NCBI GenBank assembly: GCA_016711705.1
Contig: JADJSK010000003.1
Location: forward strand, 248,001-312,000
Length of the DNA stretch: 64,000 bases
Direction of reading: 5' to 3'
From: Candidatus Brachybacter algidus
Lineage (GTDB): Bacteria; Bacteroidota; Bacteroidia; Chitinophagales; Saprospiraceae
Shown here: positions 43,628 through 52,156 of the stretch, in pieces
Layout of the letters: each line of letters begins with the position of its first letter
How positions within the stretch are numbered: the first letter of the stretch is position 1
Made by a program: the position numbers and the translations under genes
The notes under the pieces: model-generated
What the model was told of the DNA's origin: nothing
Databases searched by the model: none
The model's input: the letters and a program-made list of their open reading frames with translations, nothing else

Positions 43628-43948
43628 ATGACCGAAAACAGTTTAATGAATAGCGAAAAGCTCTACTTCTCCATAAGCGAGATAGCAGACTCTTTTGGTG
43701 TTTCCACATCACTCATACGTTACTGGGAAACTGAATTTAGTTTTCTAAAACCACATAAAAATAGTAAAGGCGACCGCAGATTTACCAAGCAAAACATTGA
43801 GCAGCTGCAGCTAATCTATCATCTTGTGAAGGAGCGTGGTTTTACGCTTGAAGGAGCAAAAAATGAACTCAAAAACAAGAAGAGAGTTCAGTCTATAAAT
43901 TCACTATCTACCAAAATGAAAACAATAAAAAAAGGGGGGGAGCTATGA
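43628..43948 (+). CDS. MerR-family transcriptional regulator
   Basis: A 106-residue protein. The first 75 residues are a MerR winged helix: LYFSISEIADSFGVSTSLIRYWETEFSFLKPHKNSKGDRRFT, then a short helical tail. MerR proteins twist promoters with unusual spacing in response to signals. No metal-binding cysteines are present, so the signal is unknown. It is divergent from the ABC locus and could control it, but this short MerR type is also a common stand-alone gene in the phylum. The C-terminus ends oddly after runs of seven A and seven G (43928-43941), so the last residues may be altered by a frameshift. Confidence 0.85.
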   Translation: MTENSLMNSEKLYFSISEIADSFGVSTSLIRYWETEFSFLKPHKNSKGDRRFTKQNIEQLQLIYHLVKERGFTLEGAKNELKNKKRVQSINSLSTKMKTIKKGGEL

Positions 43949-44124
43949 AGGGAGCAAAGAATGAATTTAAAGGTGTTTTTAATGGAAATCTTCAGTTTTA
44001 AAGTTCCTAAATTTGCAATAAATGACCTTTTGCTAGAAAGATTAACCCCCATTAAGATCAAAAAGGTCTTTGAATTGAACTCCTAAATTATTTCAAAATT
44101 TTGATTTTATTAGTTCTATTTTTC

Positions 44125-44905
44125 ATAATCAAGATAGATAAACAAATTCTGTAGCTTGCCTTAGATCGTCTTTCCACCATGGAGGGCCCTTGAAGCAATT
44201 AAATCAATTTTATTTGACTTGTTCCTAAGGACGCAGCTGCTGTTCTTCCAAAAACCCACGGATCCTCTGGGGTATTCCAGAGGCATCCAGATTGGAGTCC
44301 GGGTTCATCCAATCAATACAATTTCGTTGAATGGAGCCCCTTGCCAATAAGGCTAAAATCAACTTAATTCAATTGCTTCATTCCTGAAGATAATTCACGT
44401 TTGATACGCTTGCTAAGAATATTGCTTTAATGGTAATTTGCTTTTGACATTTATACTGCCTTAAAAGTGTCGTAACTATAGAATGGTCTTAATCCATGAT
44501 GGAAATGCAAAAGTTCATCCACAGTCATTTCGTCAATAAGTTCGATATAAGGAGCTGCAATGTATTGTGTTAATGCAGGTTGAACCTTACAGTTTCAGAA
44601 ATATTGACCTTTAGGGATTGACCTTTGACAGAAAATTAAGATACTTTCTGCTTTGGGCTAGGTGTTGAAAACGCTTCCGCTCATTGTGACTTTAAGCCCC
44701 CCCTGTTCAAAGTGGATTTGCCGCCTTCCATTTTGACCTCGCTTTTTGAAAGACCTTAAAAGGAAGATTTTATGCTATCTCAAAAGTATAAATAAAATCT
44801 ATTAAGACCTTTTTCAACCCCCCAGTAAACCTTTTACTAATATTGTTGCCACAGCTTTAAATAAGGTCAATAGGATAGCCTTAAGTTTGTCAAGGGTGGG
44901 TGTTC
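44125..44905 (-). pseudogene. Decayed ABC transporter ATP-binding protein gene
   Basis: On the minus strand, directly after lpxA, fragments of one ATPase can be read in shifting frames. First is a Walker A (GQNGSGKSTLNR) that needs one G removed near 44725. Then come IAAPYIELIDEMTVDELLHFHHGLRPF (about 44555-44478), KRIKRELSSGMKQ (about 44408-44370) as the signature helix, LDEP with SNLDASGI (about 44310-44275) as Walker B and D-loop, and RIRGFLEEQQLRP. At least five frame changes or stops separate them. The order matches a short ABC ATPase family of Bacteroidota. The whole 964-base gap 43949-44912 shows no intact gene. Confidence 0.8.
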
Positions 44906-44912
44906 AGGCATC

Positions 44913-45686
44913 TTAGATTCCTTTGATCAGACCGCGTTTTGAGTCCTTTAAGAAGGTAAGTATGTAGTCTTTATCATCAGAAGCAATGATATTATTTTCT
45001 ATATTTTCTATAGATCTTTTGACGTTTGAACCGTGGACAAACAGTATCCGGTAAATATCTTGGATGTGGTGAACTCTATTTTGATCAAAACCTCTGCGCT
45101 TCAGACCGGTAGCATTGATACCGACATAAGCAAGCGGGTCCCTGGCGGCCTTTACGAAAGGAGGTACATCCGTTCTTACCTTGGAATATCCTCCTACCAT
45201 GACATGGTCTCCAATCTTTACAAATTGATGCACAGCTGCCATTCCACCCAATACTACGAAGTTGCCTACTTCTATGTGGCCTGCCAAAGATACATTATTG
45301 GCCAATACGCAATTATCTCCAACTATACAATCATGAGCCACGTGACAATAAGCCATGACCAAACAGTTTTTACCGATTCTTGTAGTGCCTGAAGCAGAAG
45401 TGCCTCTATTGATCGTGACATATTCTCTGATCGTGGTATTATCACCTATTTCTACATTAGATGCTTCTCCGTCGAATTTCAAATCTTGAGGAACAGCGGA
45501 GATCACAGCGCCGGGAAATACTCTTACATTATTTCCAATTCTTGCTCCATTCATAATAACAGCTCCTGAACCGATCCAGCAATTGCCACCAATGACGACA
45601 TCTTCCTCAATTGTTACAAAATTACATATAATGGTCCCTTCGCCAATATTGGAATTAGGATGTACGTCGACAAATTTTTGGATCAT
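44913..45686 (-). CDS. lpxA: Acyl-ACP--UDP-N-acetylglucosamine O-acyltransferase
   Basis: A 257-residue left-handed beta-helix protein full of hexapeptide repeats (GEGTIICNFVTIEEDVVIGGNCWIGSG). It has the LpxA catalytic context MAYCHVAHDCIVGDN and the C-terminal helical part after PLAYVGINATGLKRRGF. It performs the first step of lipid A synthesis, moving a hydroxyacyl chain from ACP to UDP-GlcNAc. The start overlaps the stop of lpxC-fabZ in a TAATG arrangement, so translation is coupled. Family length and motifs are normal. Confidence 0.96.
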   Translation of the reverse strand: MIQKFVDVHPNSNIGEGTIICNFVTIEEDVVIGGNCWIGSGAVIMNGARIGNNVRVFPGAVISAVPQDLKFDGEASNVEIGDNTTIREYVTINRGTSASGTTRIGKNCLVMAYCHVAHDCIVGDNCVLANNVSLAGHIEVGNFVVLGGMAAVHQFVKIGDHVMVGGYSKVRTDVPPFVKAARDPLAYVGINATGLKRRGFDQNRVHHIQDIYRILFVHGSNVKRSIENIENNIIASDDKDYILTFLKDSKRGLIKGI

Positions 45687-47083
45687 TATTTTAGAGTTGT
45701 CCTATTTACAATTTGAGCTGTCATGTCAGCTTCTGAGACTATTTTATTTCCTACGTAAGCTGTTCCTTGCATGCGGCATATACCTCTGCGAATAGGCTCA
45801 AGGAGTTCCATCTTTAAGATAAGTGTATCGCCCGGTGTTACTTTTTGTTTAAATTTAGCATAGCCAATCTTAATGAAGTAAGTGTCCCAATTTTCAGGAT
45901 CCGGCATTTTCGAAAGGCAAAGTATACCGCCGGTTTGAGCCAGTGCTTCGATCTGTAAAACAGCCGGGAAAACAGGGTTGCCAGGAAAGTGACCTTGAAA
46001 ACAAGGCTCAGTGAATGAAATATTTTTGATGCCTACTACATGATTTTCTTCCATTTCTATGATCTTATCAACCAATAAAAAAGGGAATCTGTGCGGAAGC
46101 ATACCCATTATCTGATTAGTATCAAGTATAGGTTCTTTATCAACATCATAGATCGGCTTACCTTTTAGCTTCTTTTGCTCTAGAGCTACTTTTCGAAGAA
46201 CTTTTGTAAATTCTATATTTATAGAGTGTCCGGGTTTTGTCGCTACGATTTTTCCTTTGATAGGTTTTCCCAACAAAGAAAGGTCACCTATGACATCAAG
46301 TAATTTATGTCTTGCCGGTTCGTTTTTGAAATGTAGATTGATCGTATTCAGAACCCCTTCTTTTTCAACTTTAATACTTGGTTTACCAAGTTTTTTAGAG
46401 AGTACGTCCAGTTCAGTCTGACTCATCACCCTATCTGCTATTACAATAGCATTATCAAGGTCACCTCCCTTGATCAGGTCTTGTTCAAGGAGTTTCTCTA
46501 GTTCGTGCAGGAATACAAAAGTTCTGCATGGGGCGATCTCTTCTTTATATTTATCAAGGGTTTCCAGCTTGGCAAATTGTTGACCCAAAACAGGTGAGCC
46601 AAAATCGATTAAAGCTGTTACTTCAAACTCGTCGGCTGGTAGCGCAAGCATTTCACTGCCTGTCACCTCATCCTTGAAGGAAATTGGTTCTGTAACAATG
46701 AAATAATCTTTCTCTTCAGTTTGCTCTATGACACCTGCAGTTTCGATCGCATTAACGAAAGGAATAGCACTCCCATCCAGGATAGGCACTTCTGGTCCGT
46801 CGATCTCAATCAGGACATTGTCTATACCCAATCCGGCGAGTGCTGAAAGCGCATGCTCGACAGTATTGATTACTATGGCGCCTGAACTTATAGCTGTTCC
46901 GCGATTAGTTGAAACAACTCTGGTGATGTCTGCAGGAATTATAACTCCTTCAGGAGTATCGATACGTTGGAATTTTATTCCATGGTTTTCAGGGGCAGGA
47001 AGAAAAGTCATAGTGACATTCTTTCCGGTATGAAGACCAATCCCATTTAAGGAAACTTTGTTTTTAATCGTTTTTTGCAACAT
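45686..47083 (-). CDS. lpxC/fabZ: Bifunctional LpxC deacetylase / FabZ 3-hydroxyacyl-ACP dehydratase
   Basis: Starting at MLQKTIKNKVSLNGIGLHTGK (47083) the product has 465 residues. The LpxC half (about 1-300) has zinc and catalytic motifs VEHALSALAGLGIDNV and ARHKLLDVIGDL. The FabZ half (about 320-465) has LPHRFPFLLVDKI and GHFPGNPVFPAVLQIEALAQTGG. LpxC makes the committed step of lipid A synthesis; FabZ competes for the same hydroxyacyl-ACP pool, so fusion may balance the two pathways. This fusion is known in Bacteroidota. The frame extends 10 codons upstream, but those residues do not fit LpxC. It is the middle gene of lpxD-lpxC/fabZ-lpxA. Confidence 0.95.
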   Translation of the reverse strand: MLQKTIKNKVSLNGIGLHTGKNVTMTFLPAPENHGIKFQRIDTPEGVIIPADITRVVSTNRGTAISSGAIVINTVEHALSALAGLGIDNVLIEIDGPEVPILDGSAIPFVNAIETAGVIEQTEEKDYFIVTEPISFKDEVTGSEMLALPADEFEVTALIDFGSPVLGQQFAKLETLDKYKEEIAPCRTFVFLHELEKLLEQDLIKGGDLDNAIVIADRVMSQTELDVLSKKLGKPSIKVEKEGVLNTINLHFKNEPARHKLLDVIGDLSLLGKPIKGKIVATKPGHSINIEFTKVLRKVALEQKKLKGKPIYDVDKEPILDTNQIMGMLPHRFPFLLVDKIIEMEENHVVGIKNISFTEPCFQGHFPGNPVFPAVLQIEALAQTGGILCLSKMPDPENWDTYFIKIGYAKFKQKVTPGDTLILKMELLEPIRRGICRMQGTAYVGNKIVSEADMTAQIVNRTTLK

Positions 47084-47158
47084 AAATACCCTACGCCAAC
47101 TAGTTTTTTTCAAAAATTAACGCAAAAGTAATCAATCAAAACGATTTGCCAAATAATA

Positions 47159-48205
47159 TTACGAATCGTGTTCGTTAGAAAGACCTAAAGTTGCCTTCCC
47201 AAGTTTGTCCATTTTCTCTGCTAACGAGGGAAGATTCTTGAATATAGCGTAAGATCTTAGGTAATTGCTGTAATCCAAGGCCGGAGAGCCAAATAATCTA
47301 CTGTTTTTAATTTTCACAGAAGATTGGATGCCTGATTGAGCTTGTATCTGTGTACCGTCTGCTATTTGTATGTGCCCAACTATACCTACTTGGCCACCGA
47401 TTTTACATCCTTCACCGATCTTGGCGCTACCTGCTATTCCTGTCTGGGCGGCTATGACGGTATGACTTCCAATCTCTACATTGTGAGCAATCTGTATAAG
47501 ATTATCAAGTTTTGCGCCTGAATGAATTAATGTACTGCCAAAAGTGGCACGATCTATGGAGCAATTAGAGCCGATCTCTACATCATCTTCAATAATAACA
47601 TTTCCAAGTTGGCGGATCTTGACATAATTACCCTCACCAGTAGGTGCGAAGCCAAATCCATCGCTCCCAATCACGGTATTCGAGTGAATGATGACATTGG
47701 CGCCAATGACGCTGTCATCCATTATCTTAACACCTGGCTTAAGAATAGTATTGTCTCCAATGACGCATCTTTTGCCAATATATACCTGATTATCTATTTC
47801 AACATTATTGCCGATATGTGTATCCTCATCAATGATTGAATAAGTACCGACACCAACATTGTTGCCTAATATTGCTTTAGGATGGATGGAGCAATTTGGA
47901 GAAATATTTCTGACTACTTCATCATTTACATTGAATTTGTCGAGGAGCTTTGCCAGTGATTCGTACACATTGTCTACTCTGATTAGAGCTGCTTTGACGG
48001 GATATGAAGGTTCGAATGATTTATCTACGAGAATTGCTGATGCATCTGAAGAATATACATACTCTTCATATTTTAAGTTAGATAGAAAACTTATAGTTCC
48101 TGTCTTACCTCCTTCAATAGTACTGGCACCTTTTATCTTAGAATTTCGATCTCCAATAATTGTACCACCTAGAAAATCAGTTATTTCGCCTAGTGTGATC
48201 TCCAT
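47159..48205 (-). CDS. lpxD: UDP-3-O-(3-hydroxyacyl)glucosamine N-acyltransferase
   Basis: A 348-residue protein. The N-terminal uridine-binding domain (LGEITDFLGGTIIGDRNSKIKGASTIEGG) is followed by hexapeptide repeats and the LpxD segment GSDGFGFAPTGEGNYVKIRQLGNVIIEDDVEIGSNCSIDRATFG. Catalytic histidine context is LDNLIQIAHNVEIG. It adds the second acyl chain in lipid A synthesis. It is the first gene of the lpx unit, about 75 bases upstream of lpxC. No lpxB is in the window. Confidence 0.96.
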   Translation of the reverse strand: MEITLGEITDFLGGTIIGDRNSKIKGASTIEGGKTGTISFLSNLKYEEYVYSSDASAILVDKSFEPSYPVKAALIRVDNVYESLAKLLDKFNVNDEVVRNISPNCSIHPKAILGNNVGVGTYSIIDEDTHIGNNVEIDNQVYIGKRCVIGDNTILKPGVKIMDDSVIGANVIIHSNTVIGSDGFGFAPTGEGNYVKIRQLGNVIIEDDVEIGSNCSIDRATFGSTLIHSGAKLDNLIQIAHNVEIGSHTVIAAQTGIAGSAKIGEGCKIGGQVGIVGHIQIADGTQIQAQSGIQSSVKIKNSRLFGSPALDYSNYLRSYAIFKNLPSLAEKMDKLGKATLGLSNEHDS

Positions 48206-48318
48206 CTTAAGCCAATGTTAGTTTAATAATATGCAAAGAAACAAAGTTTTTAATAATTATTGATAAACAATCGCTTAGAAATGTGTTTTTAAACTATTTT
48301 GAAGCTATTTATTTAAAA

Positions 48319-49467
48319 TTAATTCATTCGTTTTTTATAATCATTGTATGTAAAATTCCTCATGCAATCGAGCGTACCATCTTTTTTTAGAAGATAAATG
48401 TCTGGGTGATTTACCCCATTAAACATGGTTGTCTTTACAACGGTATAGTGTATCATATCTCGAAATATGATCTGATCTCCAATACGCGGTTCAAAATCAA
48501 AATTATATTCATACATGAAATCACCACTCAAACAACTGGTACCTCCGATTCTGTATCGATGATCATTGATTTCATCAGTTGTTCCTGCAATATCAGGGCG
48601 GTAAGGCATCTCAAGTGTATCCGGCATATGAGCTGTGAAGGATACATCGGTCATAATTGTTTTGATTCCATGATTTTCAACAATATCAATGATGTTAGAA
48701 ACAAGATCACCTGTCTGCCAGGCTATTGCACTTCCTGGTTCGAGGATAATATTGACATTATATTTTTCTTTGAAATTCTTTAGAATCTTGATTAAATGGT
48801 CCGTATCGTATCCTTTGCGCGTCATAAGATGTCCACCACCCATGTTGACCCATTTGACATGAGGAAGTAAATGACCAAATTTTTGCTCAAAGACTGCCAG
48901 AGTCTCTTCAAGATCATAAGAAGAAGATTCGCATAAAGCGTGAAAATGAATCCCGTCTATTCCTTCAGGTAATTCATGTATTAACTGATCCGCATCTATA
49001 CCCAATCTGGATCCTGGCGCTGTAGGGTTGTACATATCGACCTCCACTTTTGAGAAGCCGGGATTAACTCTTAAGCCGCATGAGACATCTGGATATTCAC
49101 TTTTTAATTTTTTCTTGAAATGAAAATATTGACCAACAGAATTGAAGACCATATGTTCGCTGATGGAAGCCAATTCATCAAAGTCATAATCTGTATAAGC
49201 TGCGCAATAAGTATGCGCCTTACAACCCATTTCTTCATGAATTAATTTTGCTTCATATAGTGAGCTGGCTGTCGCGCCATCAAGATAATCATAAACCAGC
49301 GGAAACATCTTCCACATTGAAAATCCCTTCAAAGCAAGAATGATTGAAATGCCGGCTTCATCCTTAACTCTTTTTATAAGTTCAAGATTTTTGATCAATT
49401 TATCCTCATGTAAAACATATGCGGCCTTTGGCAATGAAGCGTATATTTCTGCCTCAGTTTTATTCAT
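48319..49467 (-). CDS. nspC: Carboxynorspermidine decarboxylase
   Basis: A 382-residue fold-III PLP decarboxylase. The PLP lysine is K47 in ILALKGFSMW. The HFHALCESSSYDLEETL and WVNMGGGHLMTRKGYD segments are characteristic of NspC, as is ILEPGSAIAWQTGDLVSNIIDIV. It removes CO2 from carboxyspermidine or carboxynorspermidine, completing the aspartate-semialdehyde route to spermidine-type polyamines. Its partner dehydrogenase is the next gene upstream on the same strand (49755), with a 290-base gap filled by palindromic repeats, so they may be separately transcribed. Confidence 0.95.
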   Translation of the reverse strand: MNKTEAEIYASLPKAAYVLHEDKLIKNLELIKRVKDEAGISIILALKGFSMWKMFPLVYDYLDGATASSLYEAKLIHEEMGCKAHTYCAAYTDYDFDELASISEHMVFNSVGQYFHFKKKLKSEYPDVSCGLRVNPGFSKVEVDMYNPTAPGSRLGIDADQLIHELPEGIDGIHFHALCESSSYDLEETLAVFEQKFGHLLPHVKWVNMGGGHLMTRKGYDTDHLIKILKNFKEKYNVNIILEPGSAIAWQTGDLVSNIIDIVENHGIKTIMTDVSFTAHMPDTLEMPYRPDIAGTTDEINDHRYRIGGTSCLSGDFMYEYNFDFEPRIGDQIIFRDMIHYTVVKTTMFNGVNHPDIYLLKKDGTLDCMRNFTYNDYKKRMN

Positions 49468-49520
49468 TGATTCTTGATGTTTGTATGGTCTGAAACTTTA
49501 ATATTTATATTCTATGTTAA

Positions 49521-49550
49521 GGACAAGGGCAAAGCCTTATCCCTGCAATC
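49521..49550. repeat. Palindromic repeat, family B copy (inverted orientation)
   Basis: GGACAAGGGCAAAGCCTTATCCCTGCAATC, the reverse complement type of the copies at 1072 and 36382. Confidence 0.7.
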
Positions 49551-49584
49551 AAACTATTATACTCTAATACTATTATTCTTTACC

Positions 49585-49648
49585 GTATTTCAAAATTATC
49601 TTTCAGGACAGGTCTCGACCTATCCCTACAGTCAATCTTTGAAAATAC
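49585..49648. repeat. Degenerate palindrome, family A copy
   Basis: The core GGACAGGTCTCGACCTATCC is centred at 49615/49616. The outer arms GTATTTCAAA and TTTGAAAATAC still pair although both differ from other copies. Confidence 0.65.
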
Positions 49649-49687
49649 TATTCTTCTCTACTACTTTCTTCTCTAATACTATGTGAA

Positions 49688-49715
49688 GGACAAGGGCAAG
49701 CCTTATCCCTGCAAT
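49688..49715. repeat. Palindromic repeat, family B copy (inverted orientation)
   Basis: GGACAAGGGCAAGCCTTATCCCTGCAAT, flanked by TCTAATACTATG-type A/T strings also seen beside other copies. Confidence 0.7.
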
Positions 49716-49754
49716 AATTCTATAATACTCTAATACTCTTTTACTCTTCTACTT

Positions 49755-50951
49755 TTAGTCCATTTCCAAATCAACATCCACTTTCTCGTGCCAAGGAAGA
49801 CCATTTAATGTCAATTGTTCCATGAATGGGTCAGGGTTGAACTCTTCCACATTATTTACACCAGGGGTATTCCATTCGCCTTTCAGATACATCATAGCTC
49901 CGATCATTGCAGGTACACCTGTCGTGTAGCTGACACCTTGAGTTCCGGTTTCTTTATATGCTGCTTCGTGACTGCAATTATTCCAAATGTAATAGGTACG
50001 ATCCTTGCCGTCCTTAATTCCTTTAATCCTGCAGCCAATGGAGGTTTGACCTGTATAATTTTCACCCAGATCACCTGGATTGGGTAAAACAGCTTTTAAG
50101 AATTGAAGAGGTACGATCTCCATTCCTTGATAATTAATAGGTTCAATACCTGCCATTCCAATATTTTGGATCACCCTTAGATGTGTAAGGTATTCTTCAC
50201 CGAAAGTCATCCAGAATCTCGCTCTTGTCAAAGTTGGAAAGTTTTTGACTAAAGATTCTAGCTCTTCATGATAGATCAGATACGACCTTTTTGGTCCTAT
50301 GTCCGGGTAGTTAATGTCTTTAAATATCTCGTGCGGTTCAGTTTCTATCCATTCTCCATTCTGCCAATATCTACCTTTTTGTGTGACTTCACGGATGTTG
50401 ATCTCCGGATTAAAATTTGTGGCAAATGCTTTTCCATGGCTTCCCGCATTGGCATCAATGATATCCAATTCATGAATCTGATCGAAGTAATGTTTAGCAG
50501 CATATGCAGTGAAAACACTTGTCACTCCCGGGTCGAATCCACAACCAAGAATAGCTGTTAGTCCTTGTTCCTTAAATCTATCATGATAAGCCCATTGCCA
50601 GCTGTACTCAAATTTTGCCTCTTCCTTAGGTTCATAATTTGCTGTGTCTAGATACGCTACATTGGTTTCGAGACAAGCATCCATTATCGTGAGGTCCTGG
50701 TAGGGAAGGGCTACATTAATGACAAGAACAGGTTCGAATTTGCGAATCAGGGCGACTAACTCAGGGACATTATCAGCATCGACCTGAGCAGTTGTAATTC
50801 TATCAGAACCTATATTGGCGGCTATGACATCACATTTAGACTTTGTTCTGCTTGCCAATAAAATTTCAGAGAAAATATCAGGATGTTGTGCGCATTTATA
50901 CGTTACAACGGTTCCTACACCTCCTGCACCTATTATTAATACCTTAGACAT
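49755..50951 (-). CDS. Carboxynorspermidine synthase (saccharopine dehydrogenase family)
   Basis: A 398-residue dehydrogenase. The N-terminal Rossmann fold has GAGGVG (KVLIIGAGGVGTVVTYKCAQH), and the saccharopine-dehydrogenase-like domain includes ILGCGFDPGVTSVFTAYAAKH and HGKAFATNFNPEINIREVTQKG. It condenses aspartate semialdehyde with putrescine (or diaminopropane) using NAD(P)H to give the carboxy-polyamine that NspC decarboxylates. The nearby nspC gene supports this over a lysine-metabolism role. Complete, and divergent from the threonine dehydrogenase gene. Confidence 0.92.
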   Translation of the reverse strand: MSKVLIIGAGGVGTVVTYKCAQHPDIFSEILLASRTKSKCDVIAANIGSDRITTAQVDADNVPELVALIRKFEPVLVINVALPYQDLTIMDACLETNVAYLDTANYEPKEEAKFEYSWQWAYHDRFKEQGLTAILGCGFDPGVTSVFTAYAAKHYFDQIHELDIIDANAGSHGKAFATNFNPEINIREVTQKGRYWQNGEWIETEPHEIFKDINYPDIGPKRSYLIYHEELESLVKNFPTLTRARFWMTFGEEYLTHLRVIQNIGMAGIEPINYQGMEIVPLQFLKAVLPNPGDLGENYTGQTSIGCRIKGIKDGKDRTYYIWNNCSHEAAYKETGTQGVSYTTGVPAMIGAMMYLKGEWNTPGVNNVEEFNPDPFMEQLTLNGLPWHEKVDVDLEMD

Positions 50952-50984
50952 ATATTGATTTTTTGTTGTTTTAAAAAATGGGTA

Positions 50985-51100
50985 ATGGCTAATAGGTAAT
51001 GAGTAATGGGTAATTTTTTTATTATCACTCTATCACCTTCTCACCTTCTCACCTTCTCACCTTCTCACCTTCTCATCTTCTCACCTTCTCATATCTTCCC
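50985..51100. repeat. Low-complexity repeats upstream of tdh
   Basis: GGTAATGGCTAATAGGTAATGAGTAATGGG is followed by about nine copies of CTCACCTT or a near variant. The open frame through this stretch is an artefact of the repeat. Confidence 0.75.
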
Positions 51101-51182
51101 CTCTACCACAAAGATAGTTAGCATTAGTTCTTATCAAATAATTCCAAACTTTTTTTTCTATATTGCAGCCACAAATAAAGTC

Positions 51183-52124
51183 ATGATTGAGAAGATACTC
51201 ATTATAGGCGCCGGAGGTCAGATCGGAACAGAACTTACTGAAGCACTGCGAGAGATACATGGAGAAGCCAATGTGATAGCTAGTGATATCCGACAAAGCA
51301 TAGATGTACCCAATTATGTAAAAATAGACGTTACCAATAAAGAAGAATTATTCAATTGTGTTCGAGAAAGAGGAATAACCCAAATTTATCACCTAGCAGC
51401 AATTCTCTCAGCAAGAGGTGAACAAAATCCACTTTGGGCTTGGGATATTAATATGACTGGTTTAATCAATGTTTTGGAGGCCGGACGCGAATTACAATTA
51501 AATAAGATATTTGTTCCTTCTACGATTGCTGTTTTTGGAATAGAATATGATCGCGAGAATACCGGACAATTTTCAGTTTTAATACCTGAGACGGTCTATG
51601 GAATAAGCAAGGTTACCGGAGAAAATTGGTGCAATTACTACTTCAAGAAGTACGGTCTGGACGTTAGAAGTGTTAGATATCCGGGCATTATTGGATATAA
51701 AAGTATGCCGGGTGGTGGCACCACTGATTACGCTGTAGACATCTATCATCAAGCAGTACAAGGTTTTAACTATGTTTCATTTTTAGATAAAGGGACTTTT
51801 CTGCCTATGATGTATATGGAGGATGCTTTGAGAGCAACGATTGAACTCATGGAAGCCCCGAAAGAAAAAGTTAAGATTCGAACCAGTTATAATATTGCTG
51901 GTTGTTCCTTTGCACCTGAAGAAGTAGCCGCTGCAATAAAGGAGTATTTTCCTCATTTTGAAACATCCTATGAACCTGATTTTCGACAGGCAATAGCAGA
52001 CCTTTGGCCCAAGCGAATAGACGATACTCAGGCAAGAGAAGATTGGGGATGGAAACCTAAATATGACTTAGCTACCATGACAAGAGACATGATTGAGCAT
52101 TTGTCTGAAAAATATCAACATTAA
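51183..52124 (+). CDS. tdh: NAD-dependent L-threonine 3-dehydrogenase (epimerase/SDR type)
   Basis: From ATG 51183 the product has 313 residues. The NAD loop is GAGGQIG (residues 9-15) and the catalytic pair is Y139-x3-K143 (ETVYGISKVTGE). The RSVRYPGIIGYKSMPGGGTTDYAVDIYHQAV segment is typical of the extended-SDR threonine dehydrogenases rather than sugar epimerases. It oxidises threonine to 2-amino-3-ketobutyrate. The next gene encodes the ligase that cleaves that product, which fixes the assignment. The frame extends 59 codons upstream through repeats and was not used. Confidence 0.93.
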   Translation: MIEKILIIGAGGQIGTELTEALREIHGEANVIASDIRQSIDVPNYVKIDVTNKEELFNCVRERGITQIYHLAAILSARGEQNPLWAWDINMTGLINVLEAGRELQLNKIFVPSTIAVFGIEYDRENTGQFSVLIPETVYGISKVTGENWCNYYFKKYGLDVRSVRYPGIIGYKSMPGGGTTDYAVDIYHQAVQGFNYVSFLDKGTFLPMMYMEDALRATIELMEAPKEKVKIRTSYNIAGCSFAPEEVAAAIKEYFPHFETSYEPDFRQAIADLWPKRIDDTQAREDWGWKPKYDLATMTRDMIEHLSEKYQH

Positions 52125-52156
52125 AAATAAATTCTAAAAATTAATAATACCATTAT

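Noticed and set aside
43949..44912. Possible insertion sequence or transposase remnant
   Set aside because: The readable fragments match an ABC ATPase, and no terminal inverted repeats or transposase motifs were found.
51006..51182. 59-codon N-terminal extension of tdh
   Set aside because: It translates the CACCTTCTCACC repeat; the Rossmann-fold start MIEKILIIGAGG is at 51183.
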